Part shown: one piece after another, positions 5,974-12,360 of the stretch
Position numbering within the stretch: position 1 is the stretch's first letter
Layout: each line of letters begins with the position of its first letter
Assembly: GCA_014380965.1 (NCBI GenBank)
Contig: JACMIV010000120.1
Location: 1 to 12,360 of the forward strand
Direction of reading: 5' to 3'
DNA length: 12,360 bases
Origin: Rhizobiaceae bacterium
Lineage (GTDB): Bacteria; Pseudomonadota; Alphaproteobacteria; Rhizobiales; Rhizobiaceae
The notes under the pieces: generated by a model
Databases searched by the model: none
Told to the model about the DNA's origin: nothing
Seen by the model: only the letters and a program-made list of their open reading frames with translations
Made by a program: the position numbers and the translations under genes

Positions 5974-7374
5974 ATGGCGCTTCATCCCGATCGACTGTTT
6001 CCCGTCGACGCCGATGCGCGGTCGATCGCGCGGCGGCTCTACGCGGAGATCGCCGGCCTGCCGATCCTGTCTCCCCACGGTCACACCGATCCGTTTTGGT
6101 ACGCCGACAACGCGCCCTTTCCCGATCCCGCGCATCTCTTCGTCGTCCCCGATCACTACATCTTTCGCATGCTCTACTCGCAGGGCGTTCCCCTCGAAGC
6201 GCTCGGCGTGCCGCGCGTGGACGGCGGCCCGACCGAAACCTCGGGGCGCGAGATCTGGCGGACCTTCGCAAAACACTATCATCTGTTCCGCGGAACGCCG
6301 TCCCGCCTCTGGTTCGAACATTCGCTCGAAGCCGTGTTCGGCATCGAGGAGCGGCTGACGACGGCGAATGCCGAGCGCCTCTACGACGTCTTGGCCGAGG
6401 CGCTGACGACGGAGGCCCTGCGCCCTCGTGCACTCTACAAGCGCTTCGGCATCGAAGCCATCGCAACGACGGATTGCGCGCTGGACGATCTGTCCGCCCA
6501 CCGGCGTATCCAAGACTCGGGATGGGCCGGCCGGGTCCTTCCGACCTATCGCCCCGACGCCGTGGTCGATCCGGAGCGGCCGGGCTTTGCCGACGCGCTC
6601 GCCGCGTTCCTGTCGCTGACTGGCCAGCCATCGACCTATGCGGGCTACCTCGAGGCGCATCGCCTGCGGAGGGCCTATTTCAAGGCGCTGGGTGCCACAG
6701 CGACGGACCATGGACACCCCTCGGCCGCGACAGCGGACCTGTCGTCCGGCGAGGCGGCCTCGCTTTTCGAGACCGTTCTGGCTGGTCGGGCGGACGCGCG
6801 CGCTTGCGAACTCTTCCGCGGGCAGATGCTGACCGAGATGGCGCGGATGAGCCTCGACGACGGGCTCGTGATGCAGATCCATCCGGGCTCCTGGCGCAAC
6901 CACAATCCTTCCCTCTTCCACCGCTTCGGCTTCGACAAGGGCGCCGACATCCCGACGCAGACCGACTACGTGCGCGCGCTCCGTCCGCTGCTCGGCGCCG
7001 TCGGCAACGAGCCGGGGCTGACGGTCATCCTGTTCACGCTCGACGAAACGGCTGTTTCACGCGAACTGGCCCCGCTCGCCGGCCACTACCCCGCCCTGCG
7101 GCTGGGTCCGCCTTGGTGGTTCTTCGACAGTCCCGAGGGGATGCGTCGCTTCCGCGAGACGGCTACGGAGACGTGCGGCTTCTACAATACCGTCGGGTTC
7201 AACGACGACACCCGCGCTTTCCTTTCCATTCCAGCGCGGCACGACATGGCGCGGCGGGTGGATTGCGCCTTCCTCGCGGGGCTCGTCGCCACGGGACGGC
7301 TCGACGAAGACGAGGCGGCGGAGGTCGCGACGGACCTCGCCTACCGCCTCGCCAAGGAGGCCTACAAGCTATAG
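5974..7374 (+). CDS. uxaC: Uronate isomerase
   Basis: This cytoplasmic enzyme interconverts D-glucuronate with D-fructuronate and D-galacturonate with D-tagaturonate, the first step of hexuronate breakdown. Its 466 residues match the family (E. coli 470). It belongs to the amidohydrolase superfamily. The metal-site H-x-H is at H35/H37 (SPHGHTDP), followed by VLPTYRPD at 188-195, TDHGH at 244-248, QIHPGSWRNHN at 301-311, PPWWFFD at 379-385, NDDTR at 410-414 and ARHD at 421-424, each with a counterpart in E. coli UxaC. ATG 5974 is supported by GGAGGAAA just upstream and by the fit to family length. The frame stays open back to 5701 but that part is antisense to gntR. It is the first gene of the operon, consistent with import by the TRAP genes that follow. 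Which uronate is the main substrate cannot be told. Confidence 0.95.
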   Translation: MALHPDRLFPVDADARSIARRLYAEIAGLPILSPHGHTDPFWYADNAPFPDPAHLFVVPDHYIFRMLYSQGVPLEALGVPRVDGGPTETSGREIWRTFAKHYHLFRGTPSRLWFEHSLEAVFGIEERLTTANAERLYDVLAEALTTEALRPRALYKRFGIEAIATTDCALDDLSAHRRIQDSGWAGRVLPTYRPDAVVDPERPGFADALAAFLSLTGQPSTYAGYLEAHRLRRAYFKALGATATDHGHPSAATADLSSGEAASLFETVLAGRADARACELFRGQMLTEMARMSLDDGLVMQIHPGSWRNHNPSLFHRFGFDKGADIPTQTDYVRALRPLLGAVGNEPGLTVILFTLDETAVSRELAPLAGHYPALRLGPPWWFFDSPEGMRRFRETATETCGFYNTVGFNDDTRAFLSIPARHDMARRVDCAFLAGLVATGRLDEDEAAEVATDLAYRLAKEAYKL

Positions 7375-7468
7375 CGGCGGCAGGACGGCCCATCGGCCGA
7401 CAAGCGGTAAGAACCGCCATCAGTTTCGAAAGAGTGGCAAAGCCGCTCAACTCTGGGAGGAGAACAGC

Positions 7469-8458
7469 ATGACGATGATGATGAGGAATTTGGCGGCGGC
7501 TTTCGCCATCGGCACGGCGATCATGGGTCTTCCGACCTCGGCCTTCGCGCAGGAGATCGTCCTTCGCTCGGCCGATATTCATCCGGACGGTTATCCGACG
7601 GTCGACGCGGTCAAGTATATGGGCGAGCTTGTGAAGGAGCGCACGGGCGGACGGGTGGAGATCCAGGTCTTCAACAACCGCCAGCTCGGCGAGGAGAAGG
7701 ATACGATAGAGCAGACGCGCTTCGGTGTCATCGACATGAACCGCATCAACCTCGCGCCGCTCAACAACCTCGTGCCGGAGACGGGCATTCCGGCCCTGCC
7801 CTTCGTCTTCCGTTCGATCGAGCACATGCACAGCGTCATGGACGGCCCGGTCGGCGAGGACATCCTGAAGGCGCTCGAGCCGCAGGGCCTCGTGGGTCTT
7901 GCGTTCTACGATTCCGGCGCACGCTCCTTCTACACGGTCGGTAAGCCGATCCGCACCATCGACGACATCAAGGGCATGAAGATCCGCGTGCAGCAGTCGG
8001 ACATGTGGCTGGCGATGATGGAGGCGCTCGGCGCCAACGCGACGCCGATGCCCTTCGGCGAGGTCTATTCGGCGCTGGAGACCGGCGTCATCGAGGGCGC
8101 CGAGAACAACTGGCCCAGCCTCGAATCTTCCAAGCATTTCGAGGTCGCGAAATTCTACTCGAAGACCGAGCATTCGATGTCGCCGGAGGTGCTGACGATC
8201 TCGAAGATGAGCTGGGACAAGCTCAGCCCCGAGGATCAGGCGATCGTGAAGCAGGCGGCGAAGGATTCGGTCGGCAAGATGCGCGAGCTCTGGACTGCCC
8301 GCGAGGCGGAATCGGAAAAGGTCGTGCGCGCTGCCGGTGTCGAGGTGATGGACATCGACAAGGCGCCTTTCGAGGCGGCGATGGCCCCGGTCTACGAGCG
8401 CTTCGCGGCCACGGACGGGTTGAAGAGCCTCGTTCAGCGGATCAAGGACACGAAATAG
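7469..8458 (+). CDS. TRAP transporter periplasmic solute-binding protein (DctP family)
   Basis: This periplasmic receptor of a sodium-coupled TRAP importer has 329 residues. The signal peptide has its hydrophobic core at about residues 8-25 and a likely cleavage after AFA (residue 27). The mature protein shows the family landmarks RQLGEEKDTIEQTRFG, the strand FYDSGARSFYT with R152, DDIKGMKIRV with R173, and GAENNW at 211-215. In the family an Arg at the KIRV position forms a salt bridge with the carboxylate of the ligand, so an organic acid ligand is expected. Lying between uxaC and uxuB, that ligand is most plausibly a hexuronate or an unsaturated uronate. GGGAGGAG stands seven bases before the ATG. 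A 94-base gap with a small GCGGT/ACCGC hairpin (7404-7417) separates it from uxaC. Confidence 0.95.
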   Translation: MTMMMRNLAAAFAIGTAIMGLPTSAFAQEIVLRSADIHPDGYPTVDAVKYMGELVKERTGGRVEIQVFNNRQLGEEKDTIEQTRFGVIDMNRINLAPLNNLVPETGIPALPFVFRSIEHMHSVMDGPVGEDILKALEPQGLVGLAFYDSGARSFYTVGKPIRTIDDIKGMKIRVQQSDMWLAMMEALGANATPMPFGEVYSALETGVIEGAENNWPSLESSKHFEVAKFYSKTEHSMSPEVLTISKMSWDKLSPEDQAIVKQAAKDSVGKMRELWTAREAESEKVVRAAGVEVMDIDKAPFEAAMAPVYERFAATDGLKSLVQRIKDTK

Positions 8459-8474
8459 GCTCGAGCCGCGCGGG

Positions 8475-8519
8475 AACGCCGCTCTTCTCCCGCCGTCCGC
8501 GGGGGGAGAAGAGCGCGTT
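8475..8519. other. Strong intercistronic stem-loop between dctP and dctQ
   Basis: CGCTCTTCTCCC (8480-8491) pairs perfectly with GGGAGAAGAGCG (8504-8515). The stem continues with AACG/CGTT (8475-8478 with 8516-8519) past a single bulged C. It sits 16 bases after the binding-protein stop and has no T-run, so it is not a classical terminator. A likely role is to stabilise the 3' end of dctP mRNA or to reduce read-through, so that more binding protein than membrane protein is made. The TTCTCCC/GGGAGAA core resembles dispersed rhizobial palindromes, so it may be an inserted repeat. Both roles are inference. Confidence 0.8.
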
Positions 8520-8558
8520 CTGGCATCCTCTGACCGTTTCACGAGCAGGAATCGCCCC

Positions 8559-9095
8559 ATGACCGACATCGCCGGCAAGCCTCCCAACATCGCGACGCGC
8601 GCGCTCTCGGCAATCGCGGCCTTCTGCATCTGGATCGCCGGTGTCGGCCTCGTCGCGATGACTGCCGTGGTCGGATGGCAGGTGTTCGGGCGCTACGTGC
8701 TGAACTCGACACCGACCTGGTCGGAGCCGGTGACGCTGCAACTGATGGGCTGGTTCATTCTTCTCGGAGCTGCGGTCGGCGTCCGGGAGAACTTCCATCT
8801 CGGGCTCGATCTTGTCCACCACGTCGTCCCGAAGGCGGTGGGCCGCCTGATGGACATGGCGACGCTCGTCCTCCTCATCGGCTTCGGCCTCGCCATGAGC
8901 TGGTATTCCGGGCTCCTCGTCGTCGGCACGTGGGCGGCGACGCTGCCCTCGCTCGGGCTCCCCGGCGGCTTCGATTACCTGCCTCAGGCCTTCGGCGGGC
9001 TCTTGATATCGGCCTTCGCCGCCGAGCGCCTCGTGCATGTGGTCTCGGGTCACGTGCCGGTCGCGGCCGTCAAGACCGGCGTGGAGCTCGTCTGA
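8559..9095 (+). CDS. TRAP transporter small membrane subunit (DctQ family)
   Basis: This small inner-membrane subunit of the TRAP importer has 178 residues and four predicted membrane segments (about residues 18-40, 60-78, 93-115 and 142-162). The conserved QVFGRYVLNSTPTWSEPVTLQLMGWFILLGAA region is typical of DctQ, with the FxRY and TWSEE-like patches, here SEP. GVRENFHLGLDL also follows the family. The ATG has AGGA eight bases upstream. The TGA shares one base with the ATG of dctM (TGATG), which fits the obligate pairing of the two membrane subunits. Confidence 0.94.
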   Translation: MTDIAGKPPNIATRALSAIAAFCIWIAGVGLVAMTAVVGWQVFGRYVLNSTPTWSEPVTLQLMGWFILLGAAVGVRENFHLGLDLVHHVVPKAVGRLMDMATLVLLIGFGLAMSWYSGLLVVGTWAATLPSLGLPGGFDYLPQAFGGLLISAFAAERLVHVVSGHVPVAAVKTGVELV

Positions 9096-10375
9096 TGGAA
9101 CTCTGGATCCTCTTCGGCTCGTTCACGCTGCTCATCCTTATCGGCATGCCGATCGCCTTCTGCCTCGGAATCTCGGCGCTCGCGACCGTCCTCTACATCG
9201 GCATGTCGCCGATCATCGTCTTCCAGCAGATCAATTCGGGGATGAACGCCTTCGCGATGATGGCGATCCCCTTCTTCATCTTCGCCGGCGACCTGATGAT
9301 CCGCGGCGGCATCGCCGAGCGGCTCGTCGCCTTCGCCGCGACGCTGGTGGGGCATCTCCGAGGCGGGCTCGGACAGGTCAACATCCTCGCCTCGACGCTC
9401 TTCGGCGGCATTTCCGGCTCGGCCGTCGCCGATGCATCGGCCATCGGCGGACTGATGATCCCGCAGATGGCCAAGCGCGGCTACGACCGCGACTACGCCG
9501 TCAACGTCACGGTGAATGCGGCGATCATCGCTTTGCTGATCCCGCCCTCGCACAACATGATCATCTATTCCATCGCCGCGGGCGGCAACGTCTCCGTCGC
9601 CGACCTCTTCACCGCCGGCATCCTGCCGGGTCTCCTCCTCGCCGGCGCGCTCATGCTGACGGCCTGGATCGTCGCGAAGAGGCGCGGCTATCCCACCGGC
9701 ATCTTCCCGGGCCTTGCCGCCGTTCTCTCCGCGCTTCTCGTTTCGGTGCCGGGCCTCCTCCTCATCGCGATCATCTTCGGCGGGGTCCGATCAGGCGTCT
9801 TCACCGCGACGGAAAGCTCCTGCATCGCCGTCATCTATGCCTTCCTCGTCGCCGTCATCGTCTACCGCCAACTCGACTGGGAGGGCTTCAAGGAAGCGAC
9901 CTTCGGCGCGGTGAGGACGACCGCGATGGTGCTCCTCGTCATCGGTGCGGCCGGCGCCTTCGGCTGGCTGATGGCCTTCCTGCAGGTCCAGACCTCGACC
10001 GTGCAGCTCTTGAAGGAGGTCTCGGACAATCCGATCGTCATCCTCCTCCTCATCAACATCGCTCTGCTCTTTCTCGGCACCTTCATGGACATGGCGCCGA
10101 TGATCATCATTTGCACGCCCGTGCTTCTGCCGGTGGTGAAGGCCTTCGGCATCGATCCCGTGCATTTCGGGGTGATCATGGTGCTGAACGCCGGTATCGG
10201 GCTCAATACCCCGCCGGTCGGCTCGGTCCTCTTCGTCGGCTGCGCCGTCGGCGGCATCACCATCCGCGAGGCGATGAAGACGATCTGGCCGTTCTTCGGC
10301 GCCTCCGTCGCCGTGCTTCTCGCCGTCACCTACATCCCGTGGCTGTCGCTGTGGCTCCCCTCGGTCTTCAGGTAG
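9095..10375 (+). CDS. TRAP transporter large membrane subunit (DctM family)
   Basis: This is the ion-coupled transport channel of the TRAP system, 426 residues, the normal length. It is hydrophobic throughout with a dozen or so membrane segments. Family landmarks are GMPIAFCLG at 17-25, PFFIFAGDLM at 59-68, GGISGSAVADASAIG at 104-118, LIPPSHNMIIYS at 148-159, GTFMDMAPMII at 328-338 and GLNTPPVG at 369-376. The GISGS and NTPPVG loops lie where TRAP structures place the Na+ and substrate sites. The start is the ATG overlapping the DctQ stop (TGATG); a longer open frame upstream runs through dctQ in the wrong frame. It ends five bases before uxuB. Confidence 0.95.
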   Translation: MELWILFGSFTLLILIGMPIAFCLGISALATVLYIGMSPIIVFQQINSGMNAFAMMAIPFFIFAGDLMIRGGIAERLVAFAATLVGHLRGGLGQVNILASTLFGGISGSAVADASAIGGLMIPQMAKRGYDRDYAVNVTVNAAIIALLIPPSHNMIIYSIAAGGNVSVADLFTAGILPGLLLAGALMLTAWIVAKRRGYPTGIFPGLAAVLSALLVSVPGLLLIAIIFGGVRSGVFTATESSCIAVIYAFLVAVIVYRQLDWEGFKEATFGAVRTTAMVLLVIGAAGAFGWLMAFLQVQTSTVQLLKEVSDNPIVILLLINIALLFLGTFMDMAPMIIICTPVLLPVVKAFGIDPVHFGVIMVLNAGIGLNTPPVGSVLFVGCAVGGITIREAMKTIWPFFGASVAVLLAVTYIPWLSLWLPSVFR

Positions 10376-10380
10376 AGGCG

Positions 10381-11859
10381 ATGCACAGACTATCTTCGAA
10401 GACACTCGATCGCCTCGCGTCGACGGTCAGGCGCCCAGCCTACGATCCCGCTGAAACCCGCGTCGGCATCGTTCATCTCGGCGTCGGAGCCTTCCACCGG
10501 GCGCATCAGGCGGTCTATCTCGACGACATCCTGGCGAGCGACCCGCAGTGGGCCATCGCCGGCGCCTCGCTTCGCCGGGGCGACATGCGCGACGCGCTGG
10601 CACCGCAGGACGATCTCTTCACCGTCGCGGTACGCTCCGGAGAGGAAACGAGCTTGCGCGTCGTCGGCTCGCTGCGCTCCATCGACGTCGTGCCGGAAAA
10701 CCCGGCGGCCATTCTCGCCCGCATGGTGGATCCCGCCGTGCGGATCGTCTCTTTGACGGTAACGGAGAAGGGCTATTGCCATGATCCGGCAACGGGTGAT
10801 CTCGATCCCGACCATCCTGACATCCGCGCCGACCTTGACGATCCGTGGCGTCCTCTCTCGGCTCCCGGGCTTGTGGCCGAGGCACTGAGGCTGAGGCGGG
10901 CGGCGGGGATCGTGCCGTTCACCGTCATGCCTTGCGACAACCTTCCCGCGAACGGTCCGACCGTCCACCGCATCGTCTCGCAATATGCCGGTCTCCTCGA
11001 TGGCGCGCTCGGCCGCTTCGTCGAGAACGACGTCGCCTTCGCCGGTACGATGGTCGACCGCATAGTGCCGGCGACGAGCGCGGACGACATCGCCGAGATC
11101 GGCCGGATGATCGGGATCGAGGATGCCTGGCCCGTCGTCACCGAACCCTTCACGCAATGGGTGATCGAAGACCGCTTCCCGACGGGGCGGCCGGATTTCG
11201 GCAGCGTCGGCGCGGAGATGGTCTCCGACGTTGAGCCTTTCGAGAGGATGAAGCTCCGGATGCTGAACGGGGCGCATTCCTCGCTCGCCTATCTCGGCTA
11301 TCTCGCCGGCTACGAGACCGTCTCCTCGGCAATGTCCAATCCCGACATCGAGCGCTTCTGCCACGCGCTGATGACCGCCGAGGTGATGCCGACGCTGGAC
11401 ATCTCCGGAGCGAACCTGCCCGCCTACCGGGATGCGCTGCTCGCGCGCTTCCACAATCCCGCGCTCAAGCATCGGACCTGGCAGATCGCCATGGACGGCT
11501 CGCAGAAACTGCCGCAGCGTCTTCTCGGCACCATCCGCGACCGGCTCGCCGCCGGTGCGCCGATCGAGAGGCTGGCGCTCGGGGTAGCAGCCTGGATGCG
11601 CTACGTCACGGGAACGGACGAACTCGGCTCGGCGATCGACGTGCGCGATCCGATCGCCGAACGGCTGAAGGCGATCGGCACGGCGGCCGGGCGGGATGCC
11701 GAAGCGCTGACGAAGGGCTATCTCGGTCTCGATGCGGTGTTCGGCAGGGACCTGCGCGACGACGACCGCTTCGAAACGGCCGTCCGCTCGGCCCTCGCGA
11801 TGCTGCTCGACGCGGGGGCGGCCGCAACGGTGGCGGTCTATGCGGCCGGATCGCGCTGA
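10381..11859 (+). CDS. uxuB: D-mannonate oxidoreductase (fructuronate reductase)
   Basis: This enzyme reduces D-fructuronate to D-mannonate with NADH, the step after UxaC on the glucuronate branch. It has 492 residues, like E. coli UxuB (486). It belongs to the polyol-specific long-chain dehydrogenases. The N-terminal nucleotide-binding motif GVGAFHRAH is at 34-42, with SLTVTEKGYC at 124-133, FTVMPCDN at 180-187 and MVDRIVPA at 224-231. The catalytic block KLRMLNGAHS is at 291-300, with the K291, N296 and H299 that the family uses. HRTWQIAMDGSQKLPQRLL follows in the C-terminal domain. These blocks fit UxuB much better than mannitol dehydrogenase, though tagaturonate reductase (UxaB) is a related alternative. 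AGAGG lies just upstream of ATG 10381. The mannonate dehydratase that should follow is not in the window. Confidence 0.95.
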   Translation: MHRLSSKTLDRLASTVRRPAYDPAETRVGIVHLGVGAFHRAHQAVYLDDILASDPQWAIAGASLRRGDMRDALAPQDDLFTVAVRSGEETSLRVVGSLRSIDVVPENPAAILARMVDPAVRIVSLTVTEKGYCHDPATGDLDPDHPDIRADLDDPWRPLSAPGLVAEALRLRRAAGIVPFTVMPCDNLPANGPTVHRIVSQYAGLLDGALGRFVENDVAFAGTMVDRIVPATSADDIAEIGRMIGIEDAWPVVTEPFTQWVIEDRFPTGRPDFGSVGAEMVSDVEPFERMKLRMLNGAHSSLAYLGYLAGYETVSSAMSNPDIERFCHALMTAEVMPTLDISGANLPAYRDALLARFHNPALKHRTWQIAMDGSQKLPQRLLGTIRDRLAAGAPIERLALGVAAWMRYVTGTDELGSAIDVRDPIAERLKAIGTAAGRDAEALTKGYLGLDAVFGRDLRDDDRFETAVRSALAMLLDAGAAATVAVYAAGSR

Positions 11860-11886
11860 CTGCCGTGACCGAAAGGAAAACGCCCA

Positions 11887-12237
11887 ATGATCTCTGAGCT
11901 TGACCTGGATCCGGCCGGCGGTGCCGCGCCTGGTCCCTGGAAGGATGTCGGCAACGACACGAGGCGCCGCATTCTGACCCATTCGCCCGACATGATGGTC
12001 TGCGAGGTGTCATTCGGCCCGAACGGGGTAGGCCCCTTGCACCATCACGTCCACCTCCAGGCGGTCTACGTGAAGTCCGGCCGCTTCGAATTCGAGATCG
12101 GCGGGGTGCGGCGCACTGTTTCGGCCGGCGACGCGCTGGTGATCCCTTCCGACGTTCCGCACGGCTGCAGGATGCTCGAGCCCGGCACGCTCATCGACAC
12201 GTTCACGCCCGCGCGGCTGGATTTCCTGGAAGCCTGA
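11887..12237 (+). CDS. kdgF: Cupin-domain protein, KdgF-type unsaturated-uronate processing enzyme
   Basis: KdgF proteins speed the ring opening of 4,5-unsaturated uronates, released by pectate or alginate lyases, to the linear 4-deoxy-5-keto form. This 116-residue protein is a single cupin barrel of normal KdgF length. The metal ligands appear as H52, H54 and Q58 (PLHHHVHLQ) and H92 (VPHG). They are followed by SGRFEFEIGG at 64-73, GDALVIPSDVPHG at 81-93 and the KdgF-like end LIDTFTPARLDF. AAAGGAAAA stands nine bases before the ATG, 27 bases after uxuB. A probable kduI follows, the next enzyme for the product. It could instead be an unassigned cupin, but sequence blocks and neighbours agree on KdgF. 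Confidence 0.85.
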   Translation: MISELDLDPAGGAAPGPWKDVGNDTRRRILTHSPDMMVCEVSFGPNGVGPLHHHVHLQAVYVKSGRFEFEIGGVRRTVSAGDALVIPSDVPHGCRMLEPGTLIDTFTPARLDFLEA

Positions 12238-12262
12238 TCAGGTCGCTGGTTTCAGGTCGCTG
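12238..12262. repeat. 11-bp direct repeat after kdgF
   Basis: TCAGGTCGCTG occurs at 12238-12248 and again at 12252-12262, separated by three bases, directly after the kdgF stop codon. It lies in the 90-base gap before kduI. A replication slip or a pair of protein-binding half-sites would both explain it; nothing else supports either. Confidence 0.6.
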
Positions 12263-12327
12263 CACGCCACGGGAACCGTCGCTCGAATCCCAGCACCCCA
12301 TCACACCCTCTCCGAAGGAACATCTCC

Positions 12328-12360
12328 ATGACGGTCGAAATCCGCCACGCAATCGATCCG
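12328..12360 (+). CDS. kduI: Probable 4-deoxy-L-threo-5-hexosulose-uronate ketol-isomerase, first 11 codons only
   Basis: Only MTVEIRHAIDP is visible before the window ends. A GAAGGAA ribosome-binding site sits eight bases before the ATG. KduI proteins commonly start with a short stretch of the form xxRxAIxP (E. coli has VRQSIHS at this point), and KduI acts directly on the KdgF product, so the match in sequence and position is good. KduI converts 4-deoxy-5-ketouronate to 3-deoxy-D-glycero-2,5-hexodiulosonate, which KduD then reduces to 2-keto-3-deoxygluconate. With so few residues the call rests largely on context. Confidence 0.6.
   Translation, partial: MTVEIRHAIDP

Noticed and set aside
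7404..7417. GCGGT-AAGA-ACCGC hairpin between uxaC and dctP as a terminator
   Set aside because: The stem is only five base pairs and there is no T-run, so termination is unlikely. It may be chance in GC-rich sequence.
7199..8629. Long minus-strand open frame opposite uxaC and dctP (476 codons)
   Set aside because: It is rich in Arg and His with no recognisable domain, and lies opposite two well-supported genes. GC-rich codon use commonly leaves such antisense frames open.
10390..11982. Long minus-strand open frame opposite uxuB (530 codons)
   Set aside because: It mirrors uxuB, which has clear family motifs, and shows no domain of its own.
1..12360. Search for CRISPR arrays, tRNA genes, insertion sequences or a defence or toxin-antitoxin module
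   Set aside because: I saw no regularly spaced repeats, no tRNA-like cloverleaf, no transposase and no paired small toxin-antitoxin genes. All sizeable genes fit transport, regulation or uronate metabolism.

Overview
The window looks like chromosomal DNA from a GC-rich alphaproteobacterium, most likely of the order Hyphomicrobiales (Rhizobiales). I base this on base composition, a rhizobial-style small palindromic repeat, and the gene families present. The genus cannot be fixed from the sequence alone. It contains two transport and catabolism modules, each with its own regulator, lying back to back around a roughly 400-base gene-free stretch.

Module 1 (positions 1-4616) is a polyamine/opine-type (PotABCD family) ABC importer on the minus strand. 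Its order of transcription is periplasmic binding protein (3517-2453), permease B (2441-1584), permease C (1587-784) and ATPase (787 to beyond the left edge). The last three genes are linked by 4-base start/stop overlaps. A LysR-type regulator (3717-4616) is divergently transcribed from the binding protein across a 199-base region that holds a perfect 7-bp-arm inverted repeat and recurrent TGCGA/TCGCA pentamers.

The middle stretch (4617-5019) carries no convincing gene. It contains a CCTCGGG/CCCGAGG palindrome of the kind scattered through rhizobial genomes. The lysR and gntR genes converge on it.

Module 2 (5020-12360) is a hexuronate catabolism operon. A GntR/FadR-type regulator (minus, 5745-5020) is divergent from a plus-strand operon: uxaC (uronate isomerase), a three-gene TRAP transporter (DctP, DctQ, DctM), uxuB (fructuronate reductase), kdgF (cupin acting on unsaturated uronates) and the first 11 codons of a probable kduI. 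The operon appears to import uronates with the TRAP system. It would handle saturated hexuronates through UxaC and UxuB, and pectin- or uronan-derived 4,5-unsaturated uronates through KdgF and KduI. Both routes are known to converge on 2-keto-3-deoxygluconate. Mannonate dehydratase (uxuA), kduD and kdgK are not in the window and would be expected downstream. A half-conserved TATACCA-type palindrome sits inside the spacer of a TTGACA promoter between gntR and uxaC, which is a natural place for the repressor to act. A strong 12-bp stem-loop with 4 further base pairs separates dctP from dctQM.

I found no CRISPR array, tRNA, rRNA, insertion sequence or defence system. The window is ordinary accessory carbon-source metabolism. 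The points most worth checking are regulatory (operators, intercistronic hairpin) and the unresolved ligands of the two transporters.
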